IMG/VR virus record: IMGVR_UViG_3300046004_001117
Coordinates: 1-35,240 of that record
From: a virus
Reading direction: 5' to 3' (one strand)
DNA: 35,240 bases
The notes under the pieces were generated by a model, which had not been told where the DNA came from, searched no databases, and saw nothing but the letters and a program-made list of their open reading frames with translations. The position numbers and the translations under genes are program-made. Positions 16,501 to 23,635 of the stretch are shown here, one piece after another (position 1 is the first letter of the stretch; every line of letters starts with the position of its first letter).

Positions 16501-19500
16501 CTCCTTTTGATGAAGAACGTAATGATCCTAATTTTTCCGAAAACTCAGAAAAACCTACTCCAGAATAAAGCCTTCCATATAAAGACTGAGCTAAACTAAC
16601 TATTGGACCAGCAAATAACTTGTTAATTTTTTCAGAAACATTTTCTGCGGTTTGTTTTGTTGGAACTCCAGTTTGTTGAATGTTCTTCAAAATAATCTTA
16701 TCATCCATTAATAAGTTTTCAGGCTTATTGGAAAGATTCAATACTTTCATTCCTCCAGATAAAAGTCCAGTTTTTGATTGTTTTCTAGCAGTCACTAAAG
16801 CTAATCCTCCTAAAGTATTAGCGTCAATGTTGAAGTCCATAACACCCTTCTTCAACTTTTCTTCTTCTCGTTTTGTTATGTCAGCTTCTTTTTTTACTGA
16901 AGCAATGGATGGATTTCTTTTAATGACATTATCAATATTTGATTGATAAGTTTCTACGCCATTAGGGAAAACGAATTTTTTTCCACCTGGTTCTTTTCTG
17001 TAGCTTTCTAAATCTGGATAATATTGTCTAATAGTGTCTGCTAAATCAGCAAAGTTTGGTATAAATCCAGAAGATAGGTTTTTTATATATTTTCCAGTAT
17101 TATCAAGCCATCTAGGTCTTGAACCTTTATTCGCTCTGTATTTATCGGTTTGAATTAAATCATTTATGAATGTATTTCGTCTCGATGATTTTTCCTTGGC
17201 TTCTTCTTGATTATTATGAACTAATAAACCATCTATTTTAACATTATCTTTATTATTTGTCCAAACAGAATCTAGAGCGTTTCCAAAATTATAATTTTCT
17301 ATATGCGATCTTAAAAATTTTAACTTTACATCGCTTGCATCATAACCACCGCTTTTAACCTCTAATAAGGAAGTTGCGTTTTTATATCCATCTACCGCCG
17401 ACCTTCCTATATCACTATATCTCATTCCTTGAGTTTTGTACCCAAGTTTGTTAGCCACTCTAAGCTCATATGCTAATTCTGACTCTCCAGGATTAAGTGG
17501 AATATATTTTTTTCTATATGTGCTACCTATTAAATTAATAGAATCTTCTTCAGTTAATCGATTATCTAAAGATTTTGATTCCCTAAGTCTTACTCCACTA
17601 GTAGTATCAAAATATCTTGTTACGTCAGAAACTTTTACAAAATTTGGAATCAATCCACCAGATGCACCGATCTTCTTTGCTCCAGATGGCATTCCCATAG
17701 AGCGAACCATGTCTCTATTAAAGATCGCTGTTCCGCCACTGCCCGCAAAATTCGGAACTGCATACTCTCCAGTGTGAGCAACAATAGATCCTTTCTTACC
17801 TTGACCAAAATTAAAATTAGGAATAACAACTGGACGATCTCCAGATCTTGCGCCACCAACACCTTTTCTAATATCAGACGATTCTCTAGAAACCGCTGGT
17901 GTGTATCCACCCGCCGCTCTAGGCACTCTTAACCCTTCTCCAGTGCTTCTCACTCCTGCTCCATAAAGAGGAGCAGCCAAAGCGCTTGCTGTAGAAGCCA
18001 TTCTTCTCATTGAGGCTTCTTGCAATACGATAGCATCAGACATCAGTTTAATCTGAGCCGCTCTATTACCCTCCAAAGCGAAAAGTTGGCGTTGAAGTCC
18101 GACATTTCTAGATAGAGCCGAAGCAATAGACTGTTCGACATTTTGAATTTCTTTGGCAGCTTTTCCAATTCCAAAGAATCCTTTTAAGCTCGCAAAACCA
18201 AACTGAGCAAGGTCTTTTGAAAGCTTTAAAATAATAGCCGCAAACAAAGCTAAACCTGGACCTGTAACAAGATTTCCAATACCTTTAGCTAAACCTCTAA
18301 AAACATCCCCCAATGCACTTTCTTCACCGAGGATTTTTTGGATTCCTTCAAGAAGTCCATTGAAAAATCCAAGCAAGCTTTTAGCATTGTCAGTGATGCC
18401 AATTTTTCCTAATGTAGCTCCAAGCTGCTCCGCACTCAAAGATGTCTTATTGATCAAAGCAGCTAATGTAACATTCAACGCTGCGTTCTTTTCATAAGCT
18501 TGGTTTGTGCTTTTTAGAGATATTTCAGTCGCTTTAAAAGCTACTGATGATTGACTGCTCAAATCTTCTAATGTAGCTAATAACTTATCGATTTGGAATC
18601 CACCACCAACTTTTTCAGTAATCTCAGCAAGTTGAACTTGATTCAAGCTTTTGATTGTACCAGCTAAGTTTTCGAGAAGTTTTGTAGCTGGCAATATTCT
18701 TCCTTGAACATCTGTTACAGAAACTCCAAGTTGTTGCAAAGCATCCAAAGTGTCTGTTCTCTGCAATCTTGTGAAGATTGTTTTAAATGAGTTACCAATA
18801 ACCGCTCCACCAACAGATGTTTTTTCTTGAACAGCTGTGATGATACCAACCAACTCGTCAAAAGAAACTCCAGCTTGCTTCGCAACAGATGATGATCTCT
18901 TAAGACCTTCAATTAAGTCCTTTTCAGAAACTGAGTACTTTTGAGAAACAGTAACAAGTTTATTTAAAACTTCAGATGTAGTAATACCTGTACTCTTGAA
19001 AGCATTAACTGCGGCAGTTAAACCAGATACCGATCTTTCTGCATCCAATCCAGACAAACGAGTCAAGATAAGAGCATCATTGATTCTTTTAAGAGATTCT
19101 TCTGTGCTTAAACCTTGTCTAGCTAATTCAAGAGCGCCTTTTGCAACAGCGTCAAATGATTGACCTGTGTTTTTAGCTACATCGAATAAAGAGTTACCAA
19201 ATTTCTCCAACTCAGAAGAGCTTTTTTGGAAAACAGAATTAATTTCCGTTAAAGATTTTTCAACCGCAATGGTGTTTTTAACTAAAGCGCTAAATGCACC
19301 TGCAACTCCATTGATAATACCAACAGAAGCTCCGAATGCAAATACGCGAGCATTCGCCGCTTCCATCGATTTGGTGAATTCATCAGCTTGTCCAGTGATA
19401 CGACCAAGAGGTTGAGCTAATGCATTAATTTGGCGGGAATTGGTTCCCAAATTAATTTGAGCGCCTTTCCCAGCATTTCTCAATGCCGCTTGAATGCTCG

Positions 19501-19546
19501 CTTCTAAACCTGTTTGCGTTACTGGTATTTGAACTGACGCTGCCAT
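10571..19546 (-). CDS. Tail tape measure protein with inserted kinase-like and nuclease-like modules
   Basis: Sets tail length and is probably ejected into the cell with the genome. Of 2991 residues, the N-terminus (about 1-430) matches phage tape measure domains (LSGLDAERSVSGLTAAVNAF, GVSFDELVGIITAVQEKTSV). The C-terminus has two classical tape-measure motifs, GGEYVINKKSV near 2519 and GGEFVMNRSA near 2883, plus long coiled-coil regions (about 2000-2400). Between 547 and 1541 lie modules separated by G-[FY]-x-P-N-[FY]-[AV] peptides: PD-(D/E)XK-like 638-826 (D719, E729, K731), PD-(D/E)XK-like 834-1129 (E1028, D1055, D1074, K1076), kinase-like 1137-1334 (K1164, E1178, D1256, N1261, D1303), a helical segment 1342-1457, and a short conserved module 1465-1534. 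It has the window's best Shine-Dalgarno (AAGGA 6 bases from the ATG). Tape measure identity is secure; module functions are inference. Confidence 0.95.
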   Translation of the reverse strand: MAASVQIPVTQTGLEASIQAALRNAGKGAQINLGTNSRQINALAQPLGRITGQADEFTKSMEAANARVFAFGASVGIINGVAGAFSALVKNTIAVEKSLTEINSVFQKSSSELEKFGNSLFDVAKNTGQSFDAVAKGALELARQGLSTEESLKRINDALILTRLSGLDAERSVSGLTAAVNAFKSTGITTSEVLNKLVTVSQKYSVSEKDLIEGLKRSSSVAKQAGVSFDELVGIITAVQEKTSVGGAVIGNSFKTIFTRLQRTDTLDALQQLGVSVTDVQGRILPATKLLENLAGTIKSLNQVQLAEITEKVGGGFQIDKLLATLEDLSSQSSVAFKATEISLKSTNQAYEKNAALNVTLAALINKTSLSAEQLGATLGKIGITDNAKSLLGFFNGLLEGIQKILGEESALGDVFRGLAKGIGNLVTGPGLALFAAIILKLSKDLAQFGFASLKGFFGIGKAAKEIQNVEQSIASALSRNVGLQRQLFALEGNRAAQIKLMSDAIVLQEASMRRMASTASALAAPLYGAGVRSTGEGLRVPRAAGGYTPAVSRESSDIRKGVGGARSGDRPVVIPNFNFGQGKKGSIVAHTGEYAVPNFAGSGGTAIFNRDMVRSMGMPSGAKKIGASGGLIPNFVKVSDVTRYFDTTSGVRLRESKSLDNRLTEEDSINLIGSTYRKKYIPLNPGESELAYELRVANKLGYKTQGMRYSDIGRSAVDGYKNATSLLEVKSGGYDASDVKLKFLRSHIENYNFGNALDSVWTNNKDNVKIDGLLVHNNQEEAKEKSSRRNTFINDLIQTDKYRANKGSRPRWLDNTGKYIKNLSSGFIPNFADLADTIRQYYPDLESYRKEPGGKKFVFPNGVETYQSNIDNVIKRNPSIASVKKEADITKREEEKLKKGVMDFNIDANTLGGLALVTARKQSKTGLLSGGMKVLNLSNKPENLLMDDKIILKNIQQTGVPTKQTAENVSEKINKLFAGPIVSLAQSLYGRLYSGVGFSEFSEKLGSLRSSSKGGILPAGAEGQLFEAASKAALTSMKDIYSSFDPKLENKPFDFTNAAAIKEMLNVNAVRGDAKRGGGKESSFQEQVNSLVKKSMNDPILAPKIESQIKAQAAKRPMVPDKDATAAGGFIPNFVSQSRRIGSGAEASFLRLGSKGGMDIGVKKFYKDGPKNALSQEWLISQYINRYLNIPGIYGPKTLSGFNESNRRGGIRKEIISGKLGKAALGFDKGIDKGRYFGLGTMRSAVKTKGLDLPDLHGANYIVNSNAEKYLDGMSNYPTDAVGSLALLKDMASKGGVASIIDPGFAKLTGSPARDVVDQMLNYLDSKKKTAARGFLPNFAIDLNKTSEQMESKRISTKKTRTYRKASGVIGSLFKALPSTIFKDGILGDAANGAETNDIFEAVKNSALYTASFAGPKAVNFILEAEKYGLKVSKGLQNKLAKLYVKGSSKLKNYSDGYTPNFADPLKDAIGREMAAGVPSSQIYVDKNPSLKSVGNPMGLMVANRRDEPAGGYQGINRAIKEGRNPKTYGAASGFVPNYAPIPAMPTMGQMPIPARSAKFQQALDQFAKDLQNGSKTIDQVVDELGKLNPSTKKLTLAAQEAAKKYAEELNIRQQAIASRVLETQSNKKLAKQLDKIYLEYNKSQKSASDLAQAQKKAADVLKRTSLGGMTQRTIVSSTASLAGSRSSAQPREQKDMLGTIFALQGAFSILSGYTENLTGRFGVVTKELTNFGAGLSTAAFAYQGAQRIATESTSGFGKALGKAGMIGAGAMIAFEAFKFGKQLYNEFSGANERAAKSSIMLAEAAQKAAFSLDKYSPAAQDRLNKRAEEIFKSLNIQGLTDVETEEVKKGIKDTVISGASNQLIIDAMMANTVQADKVGTGTFEDDPRGGYREILKDSRILNNGDLQGLIKGLTEVQQNTDITGLAKLQELILGGATAEDVSLNTALREMAKSENKFDFAGIADLIEKSSIEDLTQAENKIKNAVENKVPLGKDSKLATMLDVEDFNLETALQFLTQVIKKREEDAEAVSQAAVESEKQFKIDTSRFRAEQAFEKKMQAFKNTAFSLELSQKQQIASIEQDQTINDDERQKRINALNTAYEKTNLVLKNQEEQQRNLNSAISGALSGAIGVEQTNLSKYADELTNKFKDLDPLAENFDEAINEGLNNAGINAQGLKDKLIPLLQEALVKNQQITQEQGRQAALSDVELKNLQSAIDLAAKRARTEADITNIIEARQSTQLYQQELLSLDNSARMLSINQDIEKVKSNYTLTEYERAKKIVELEKQKKTLSEEGIDLESSQKRLDLEQKTLAELRQQVKASKDISSDKIKDKLILEGTNVESLATKAMAYKDTNAQNIYNEYLAQKDLIDKRDELARKGLITTGETPDQTYLRKKEGGVFEGMNTALRAMTDEVDMFAYNLGEKIPQMFADNMSQAISQMIEEGKSFGEVLQGAAYNFVKEINSAMIKNLSQKAATSLLGNGKEGSSGLLGSIFGYASGGPITGGSGTKDDVPAMLMGGEYVINKKSVGRYGPKFLEAINNGTLGGYAQGGKVQSGKGGFFTPGTYGLGGIQGTGNLLKFATQAYTSGARDQIVNQGNYASINLEAESARLTNFGRSNSPQAEATRAAKEQAFGLYVQEIQAQEEARKQAEAEKDAFKKQLVMLGVTAVGSYVGGIAKTGFQQGVAGAAEKATTWQKFTAGMSGVGEKFGNVGSGISSLFSGNMQQAGDYFSMARTNLASGVLKGNVVDEVVKSISKSPSSGVSSVFSGNNGFNDDAYLPAPPSDNYADYSDSTDGLSNLAYKELKNRQQAFELVRQELEQNPRFFGNPVLIEALAAQKLSKLAEDNSINSYLLSKGAKPFATGGSIPFKGGIDTVPAMLSGGEFVMNRSAAQNIGAGNLQALNAGAGTIVTEEKTEELNEKLISKLDELIEASGGASSITINVEGSTGAATQSTNGNPTDQRQQMARQIKDAVLKILQDEKRLGGQLRR
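14945..17635 (-). other. Effector-like module array inside the tape measure
   Basis: Codes for residues 638-1534. The PNF-type linker peptide recurs at residues 575-578, 596-601, 631-637, 827-833, 1130-1136, 1335-1341, 1458-1464 and 1535-1541, with a degenerate copy at 547-552. Between copies lie unlike globular segments, two nuclease-like and one kinase-like by motif. The linkers are the only recurrent element, so they could be flexible joints, recombination points for module swapping, or protease sites. Confidence 0.7.
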
Positions 19547-19591
19547 AAATAGTCCTTACTCCTTTGTCCTATTTACACAAAAAACAATATT

Positions 19592-20569
19592 TTAACCCAT
19601 CAATTTCATCAAATCTTCCATATTCATACTGCCGCCATTTTTACTGATCTCATCAGAAAGGCTTATTGCTTTCGCTCCTGAATCAACAAATGATAAATCT
19701 TCTTTGGTAGCGCCGAAAACAGCAGTAGCACCACTATCAGAATTCTTAAACTTCTCACTCGTCTTGCTACCACTTCTTTTTGATTCTGAGAACCTTAACA
19801 CATCGGCTGGATTCTTTTTTATACTTTCTGGAATATCATCATTATACTGAAAGATATTAAAGAAAATTCTAGCATACAGCGCCAACTTTAACTGATATAC
19901 AGAAAGCTGAATAATAGGTTTTCCATAAAAAGAATGAAGATGCTCTGTCTGAGACAGATACATATTAAAGAAATCCCGCAAAACAGAGTGCTGTATATTA
20001 TCTTCGCCTAATCTTGTGCCGCACATTTGGTGCTGTTTAATCAAATGATGAATGTCAGTATCACTTATTTCCGCAAAACTATCTTCGGTAAACAAATGTT
20101 CTTTTAGTTCTGCATCTTTATATATGATATAGCGGATAAACTCTTCATTGGATCTTGAAGATCCATAATCCTCTGCTGTTTTGCCGATAACTTCTTTTCT
20201 TTTGATCTTTAGAACATAAAGTTCTTTGGATCTTTCTTCGATTGACGCTTGAGTTTTATCTTTTTGAGACGGTAGAACTAAGTTCATTTTAGTCTGTTTA
20301 AGATTGGCAATTTCATTTTCCAACTCTGCTATTTTTTTATCATCTTCTGCCAACCATAAGCCATCGGCAACCAACCGATCTAGCATTTCTTTCTCAGTTG
20401 GTATGCCTTTATCGAGAGCTATGTTTTTATACTTTTCGTAGTATCGATGAATATATCGCTGATCGCGGATAGAAAAGTGCTTTAGATAAACAGGTTGACC
20501 TTTATAATCAAACTCTGTATATCCATCGAATATCTCTCCTACGATAGCGATATACTGTTCTTCACTCAC
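19592..20569 (-). CDS. Probable tail assembly protein upstream of the tape measure
   Basis: A 325-residue soluble protein. The N-terminus (AIVGEIFDGYTEFDYKGQPVYLKHFSIRDQRYIHRYYEK) resembles proteins in phages that process tail-tube or chaperone substrates. A coiled coil lies near residues 78-110 (KIAELENEIANLKQTKMNL). The middle is helical and the C-terminus is low-complexity (Ser/Gly/Lys rich, ending MEDLMKLMG). Translation starts at GTG 20569, overlapping the upstream stop as GTGA. It sits just before the tape measure, where tail assembly chaperones are usually encoded. No signature proves that role, and I see no frameshift site joining it to its neighbour. Confidence 0.5.
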   Translation of the reverse strand: MSEEQYIAIVGEIFDGYTEFDYKGQPVYLKHFSIRDQRYIHRYYEKYKNIALDKGIPTEKEMLDRLVADGLWLAEDDKKIAELENEIANLKQTKMNLVLPSQKDKTQASIEERSKELYVLKIKRKEVIGKTAEDYGSSRSNEEFIRYIIYKDAELKEHLFTEDSFAEISDTDIHHLIKQHQMCGTRLGEDNIQHSVLRDFFNMYLSQTEHLHSFYGKPIIQLSVYQLKLALYARIFFNIFQYNDDIPESIKKNPADVLRFSESKRSGSKTSEKFKNSDSGATAVFGATKEDLSFVDSGAKAISLSDEISKNGGSMNMEDLMKLMG

Positions 20570-21327
20570 AGATCATTACTTTCCAATCTCTTCATCAGAG
20601 AGTCAAATGATTCCTTGTCGGAAGCTTGGTTGAAGAACCAGAACGCAAGAACAGTTGCAGCTTTCTTGGTGATCAAGAAATACAAACTATCTTCAGATTC
20701 TTCTCTGCGATAGTATTCTTCAAGACGATCTTCAAAACTACCCGCGCCAAAATACGGAGATGGTGAATCTTCGCCTTCTTCCTGAATGTAAGTCAACATA
20801 ATCACATACCAAAGAATAAGCCTGTTCTGAGCTTTTACATCTGCGGTGTGATCAAACAATGATTGGTAGTTTGATTCGAACTCAACAATTTGGCGGCGAA
20901 CTTGAGCCAACTCAGAAGTGATTTCCTCGACTCTGGTTTTTTGCTTGTCTGTTTTGTTTTGAATAATCTCCAATCTTGAATATTCGTTTTGAATATCGAA
21001 AACCTTTTTGTATGAATCAACCAAAGACTGAGCATCGTCTTCACTCATCAAACCTCCAGTATCGCTATACTTTTTAGCCAACATCGCTTTTGTAAGAATG
21101 CCTTTCTTGACACACTTACTCATTTCGACGCTGAATTCAAGCTCAGCTTCTTCCAACTCTCTGCGAGAAGGTCTTTTCAACTTGATTGTGACTGGAACGG
21201 AAGTCTTGATCTTCTTCTTGACTGTGATTTCCTCCTTGGTCTTTTTGTCGATCTTGGTTGTTACTTCTTCCTTTTCGATTTCCTTGTCAACGCTGAAGCT
21301 ATATAGCTCTTTGATTTTTGTTTCCAT
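20566..21327 (-). CDS. Probable tail assembly chaperone-like protein
   Basis: A 253-residue, highly charged protein. The N-terminus is lysine/glutamate rich (EEVTTKIDKKTKEEITVKKK). A pattern VPVTIKLKRPSRRELEEAEL follows, resembling the start of tail assembly chaperone or T4-like tail proteins. A coiled coil spans about 105-150 (EYSRLEIIQNKTDKQKTRVE, then EITSELAQVRRQIVEFESNY). The last third is aromatic and helical (YFLITKKAATVLAFWFFNQA). Its stop overlaps the next GTG by 2 bases, so the pair is translationally coupled. Position before the tape measure supports a chaperone role. The assignment is inference. Confidence 0.5.
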   Translation of the reverse strand: METKIKELYSFSVDKEIEKEEVTTKIDKKTKEEITVKKKIKTSVPVTIKLKRPSRRELEEAELEFSVEMSKCVKKGILTKAMLAKKYSDTGGLMSEDDAQSLVDSYKKVFDIQNEYSRLEIIQNKTDKQKTRVEEITSELAQVRRQIVEFESNYQSLFDHTADVKAQNRLILWYVIMLTYIQEEGEDSPSPYFGAGSFEDRLEEYYRREESEDSLYFLITKKAATVLAFWFFNQASDKESFDSLMKRLESNDL

Positions 21328-21328
21328 T

Positions 21329-21622
21329 TTAGTTGTTTTTAAATATAAAGCTTACTGTATAATTTTCCATTTCGGACGAGAAATCTCTTAAAGATTCGTT
21401 GCCACGGTCAAGTATTTTTTTTCTAATCCATGCGAACTTGTTTTCATCAAAATGATTTGCTGTGTCTATGATAGAATGATATTCTTGTGGAATATTATCA
21501 TACAACTTACCATAATGATAATCATGATCTGCTTTCATGTCTTCAACAATCTTCAACATGTCTTTAAATATGCATGTTATCGACTGTTTATACCTCTTTT
21601 CTAAAAAAATTTGACCATTCAT
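21329..21622 (-). CDS. Small protein of unknown function, first gene of the leftward tail transcript
   Basis: A 97-residue protein beginning MNGQIFLEKRYKQSITCIFK. It is mostly helical and rich in charged and aromatic residues (HDYHYGKLYDNIPQEYHSII), with no membrane segment. I do not recognise a family. It starts 45 bases from the divergent gene at 21668, and its stop is 1 base from the start of the chaperone-like gene, so it leads the tail operon containing the tape measure. Confidence 0.65.
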   Translation of the reverse strand: MNGQIFLEKRYKQSITCIFKDMLKIVEDMKADHDYHYGKLYDNIPQEYHSIIDTANHFDENKFAWIRKKILDRGNESLRDFSSEMENYTVSFIFKNN

Positions 21623-21667
21623 CCTTATGCCTTAATTTATAATAGATAAAAAAGTGTAAAATTCAAT
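21623..21667. promoter_or_regulatory. Short divergent promoter region between tail operon and connector block
   Basis: Forty-five AT-rich bases separate two genes read in opposite directions. TATAAT (21638-21643) reads rightward, and the overlapping complement TATTAT (21644-21639) followed by AAAT reads leftward. There is no well-spaced -35 hexamer for either direction, so recognition by the phage sigma factor is a possibility. Neither gene has a good Shine-Dalgarno. Confidence 0.4.
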
Positions 21668-22126
21668 ATGCCAAGCTTAATAAATATCGCAAATCAATTA
21701 AAAGTAACATCCGCTTTTGCAAATTTGCACGACACATTTTCCAAAGAGATAACTGTTTATAAAAATTCAAAGCAAGTAACTATTGCCAGTTCTGCTCAAT
21801 ACAATTCTATCTATGGAAACGCTGGAGCGTATAGCAACACACAAAATCAAATAGTATCTTCTACATTCATGGCTCGAATCTACTATATTAAGATGGACGA
21901 AGAATTTCTATCAGACTCAGCTTCTAATAAAGGATCTCAAAACAAAATAATAATGCCGCAAGGATCTGTTAAGATAGTGGTTGACCCCGCTGGTTATCTT
22001 TTCATAAAAGAAGCAAGAAAGGTAGAATTCGATGGCAAAACTTTTTCAATTAAAAGCGATGGAGTTCCAATGGGGCTTTTTGAAAATCAATACTATGAAT
22101 TCTTTTTAACTCCATTAGATGAATAA
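21668..22126 (+). CDS. Probable head-tail connector / head completion protein
   Basis: A 152-residue, beta-rich protein (MPSLINIANQLKVTSAFANL; KEITVYKNSKQVTIASSAQY; then GSVKIVVDPAGYLFIKEARK). The layout of strands around a basic K-x-x-V-x-x-x core, and the position at the head of a block with a gp10-like protein and a tail-tube-like protein, fit a stopper or adaptor between portal and tail. Its TAA overlaps the next ATG (TAATG), giving coupled translation. The exact connector class cannot be told without structure prediction. Confidence 0.5.
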   Translation: MPSLINIANQLKVTSAFANLHDTFSKEITVYKNSKQVTIASSAQYNSIYGNAGAYSNTQNQIVSSTFMARIYYIKMDEEFLSDSASNKGSQNKIIMPQGSVKIVVDPAGYLFIKEARKVEFDGKTFSIKSDGVPMGLFENQYYEFFLTPLDE

Positions 22127-22725
22127 TGAAAATACCCAAGCAAGTATTAGACAGTGTTAATTTGCAAGCGAATAAGATTCTAAGACCTCAAGTAGAAGAT
22201 GGTTTGCGAGATATTGTTGACGATATAAAGAAACAAATGATTGAGGAATTCATGAATCACCCAGTAACTGAAGAAATAATGAATGGTTATAATTCAGAAA
22301 ATATATCTAATACTTTAGGCGGTTATGGCAATTTATTTTCTTTTATCGGTTTTGATTTTGGTGATGCGCCAGTTATCCCAATAATAGAAATATTAGAACA
22401 AACTAGTATTATTTTTTCTAGATCTGGGCGAAATATTATTACTGCGAACATTACCTTACCGTCCGCACAAGACATATTCGCTAAAACTCCCATGCCATGG
22501 GCTTCTGGAAGAAGTTGGGCCAAAGGAATAGAATCTGGAATTTCTGGATTAGGGTTTTATCTTAATTCTTATGGAAAAGGCAACTCTAACGCTGGTATTC
22601 AAGTTGAATCAAAGATGAGAGGCGGTCGCTTTAAAAATACTTTATACATATCGGCTTTAATAAATAAGTACCGAATACTTTTCTCTAAAATTAATTACGC
22701 GCAAATAAACATTAAAATATCATGA
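22126..22725 (+). CDS. Probable tail completion protein, HK97 gp10-like
   Basis: A 199-residue protein. An N-terminal amphipathic helix (LRPQVEDGLRDIVDDIKKQM) is followed by beta strands and a glycine-rich loop (PWASGRSWAKGIESGISGLG), ending with an Arg-rich strand (KMRGGRFKNTLYISALINKY). A long N-terminal helix followed by a beta domain is the pattern of HK97 gp10-type connector proteins. It overlaps both neighbours by one to four bases (TAATG and ATGA). Assignment rests on pattern and context. Confidence 0.5.
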   Translation: MKIPKQVLDSVNLQANKILRPQVEDGLRDIVDDIKKQMIEEFMNHPVTEEIMNGYNSENISNTLGGYGNLFSFIGFDFGDAPVIPIIEILEQTSIIFSRSGRNIITANITLPSAQDIFAKTPMPWASGRSWAKGIESGISGLGFYLNSYGKGNSNAGIQVESKMRGGRFKNTLYISALINKYRILFSKINYAQINIKIS

Positions 22726-23567
22726 TCGAACAATTTCAACATAGAGCAACAACATCATTCATGCTTTGGTTTGACAACTTTTTATTGAAAAAGGGTCAAG
22801 CATTCAGCAATCAAACAGGAGTTTTTCATAACTACACTGATGATAGATTAGACAGTAGATACAAATCTTTCGGCAGTCCTTATAAACAATGGGTTACTGA
22901 TTCTTCAATCAGCGGAGCAGTGATTCCTTCTGGTGTTTATATAAGTGGATCTTTCCAACCAAGAAGCAATAGTCTAATTTTAGATTTCGAAAATGGACGA
23001 GCATTAATCAGCGGAACTTCAAACACCGCATCAATCACTGGATCTTTTTCGGTGAAAGATTTCAACATATACTTCACAAATGATGGAGAAGACGATCTAC
23101 TTGTCGATAAAAAGTATAATTCTAATCCAAGAGTTTATTCCGCGCCAAATACATATGTAGAACCATACGATCAAGTAGTTCCAGCTATATTCATTTCCAG
23201 CCAATCAATGCGAAATGATCCATTTGCTTTTGGAGGAGAAGATACTACAAAGATTTCGATGAAAGCTGTAGTGCTTGCCGAAAATCCTTATCAATTAGAT
23301 GGAGTTCTTTCTATTTTTGCTGATTCTTATAACGAAGTTATTCCCAACATTCCATACTCTGGCAATCCAATCACTGAATATGGAGACATTAAAAATGGAC
23401 GTTTTTCCTATGAAGATTTAAAAACTCAATACGCTGGAAATCCATTATTCTTTGTCGAAGATGTTGACACTTCAAAATTAACAGACAAAGCGCGAAAATC
23501 TTTGGCAAACGACTTGTACATTGGCTTTATTGATTTCGAAATATATCAACAAAGATACCATAGATGA
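22722..23567 (+). CDS. Probable tail terminator or tail-completion structural protein
   Basis: A 281-residue virion-type protein rich in beta structure and aromatic, Ser and Gly residues (ATTSFMLWFDNFLLKKGQAF; VIPSGVYISGSFQPRSNSLI; YVEPYDQVVPAIFISSQSMR). It has no enzymatic motifs or signal peptide. It lies between the gp10-like gene and the tail-tube-like gene, the place of the tail terminator in many siphoviruses, hence the call. It is longer than most terminators. It is coupled to the upstream gene by ATGA, and its own stop overlaps a possible 23-codon ORF. Confidence 0.45.
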   Translation: MIEQFQHRATTSFMLWFDNFLLKKGQAFSNQTGVFHNYTDDRLDSRYKSFGSPYKQWVTDSSISGAVIPSGVYISGSFQPRSNSLILDFENGRALISGTSNTASITGSFSVKDFNIYFTNDGEDDLLVDKKYNSNPRVYSAPNTYVEPYDQVVPAIFISSQSMRNDPFAFGGEDTTKISMKAVVLAENPYQLDGVLSIFADSYNEVIPNIPYSGNPITEYGDIKNGRFSYEDLKTQYAGNPLFFVEDVDTSKLTDKARKSLANDLYIGFIDFEIYQQRYHR

Positions 23568-23635
23568 TAAAAATAATTTCACTTTTTTATGGCGCAACTG
23601 TAAAGACAATAAAGATAAAAAATTATGGCACGTAA
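23564..23635 (+). CDS. Possible 23-codon coupling ORF between two tail genes
   Basis: ATG at 23564 overlaps the previous stop (ATGA) and reads MIKIISLFYGATVKTIKIKN plus three codons to TAA at 23635, running 11 bases into the tail-tube gene. All other junctions in this block are coupled by ATGA or TAATG, so this reading could carry ribosomes across the 57-base gap to the ATG at 23625. There is no evidence of peptide function; chance is quite possible. Confidence 0.25.
   Translation: MIKIISLFYGATVKTIKIKNYGT

Noticed and set aside
10583-19415. Many 60-120 codon plus-strand ORFs opposite the tape measure
   Set aside because: The tape measure frame is continuous with recognisable domains; the antisense ORFs have no start signals, family patterns or consistent spacing.
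20540-20600. Programmed frameshift joining the two genes upstream of the tape measure, as in lambda G-GT
   Set aside because: No slippery heptamer is visible near the end of the 20566-21327 gene; the GTGA overlap gives ordinary coupled re-initiation, and the second product is too large to be a T-like extension.
22722-23567. Fourth member of the tail-tube paralogue family
   Set aside because: It is beta-rich like the three paralogues but lacks the GS-[LI]-P-x-V-S and S-R/D-R-x-x-L/V-x-x-x-G-S landmarks that define them.
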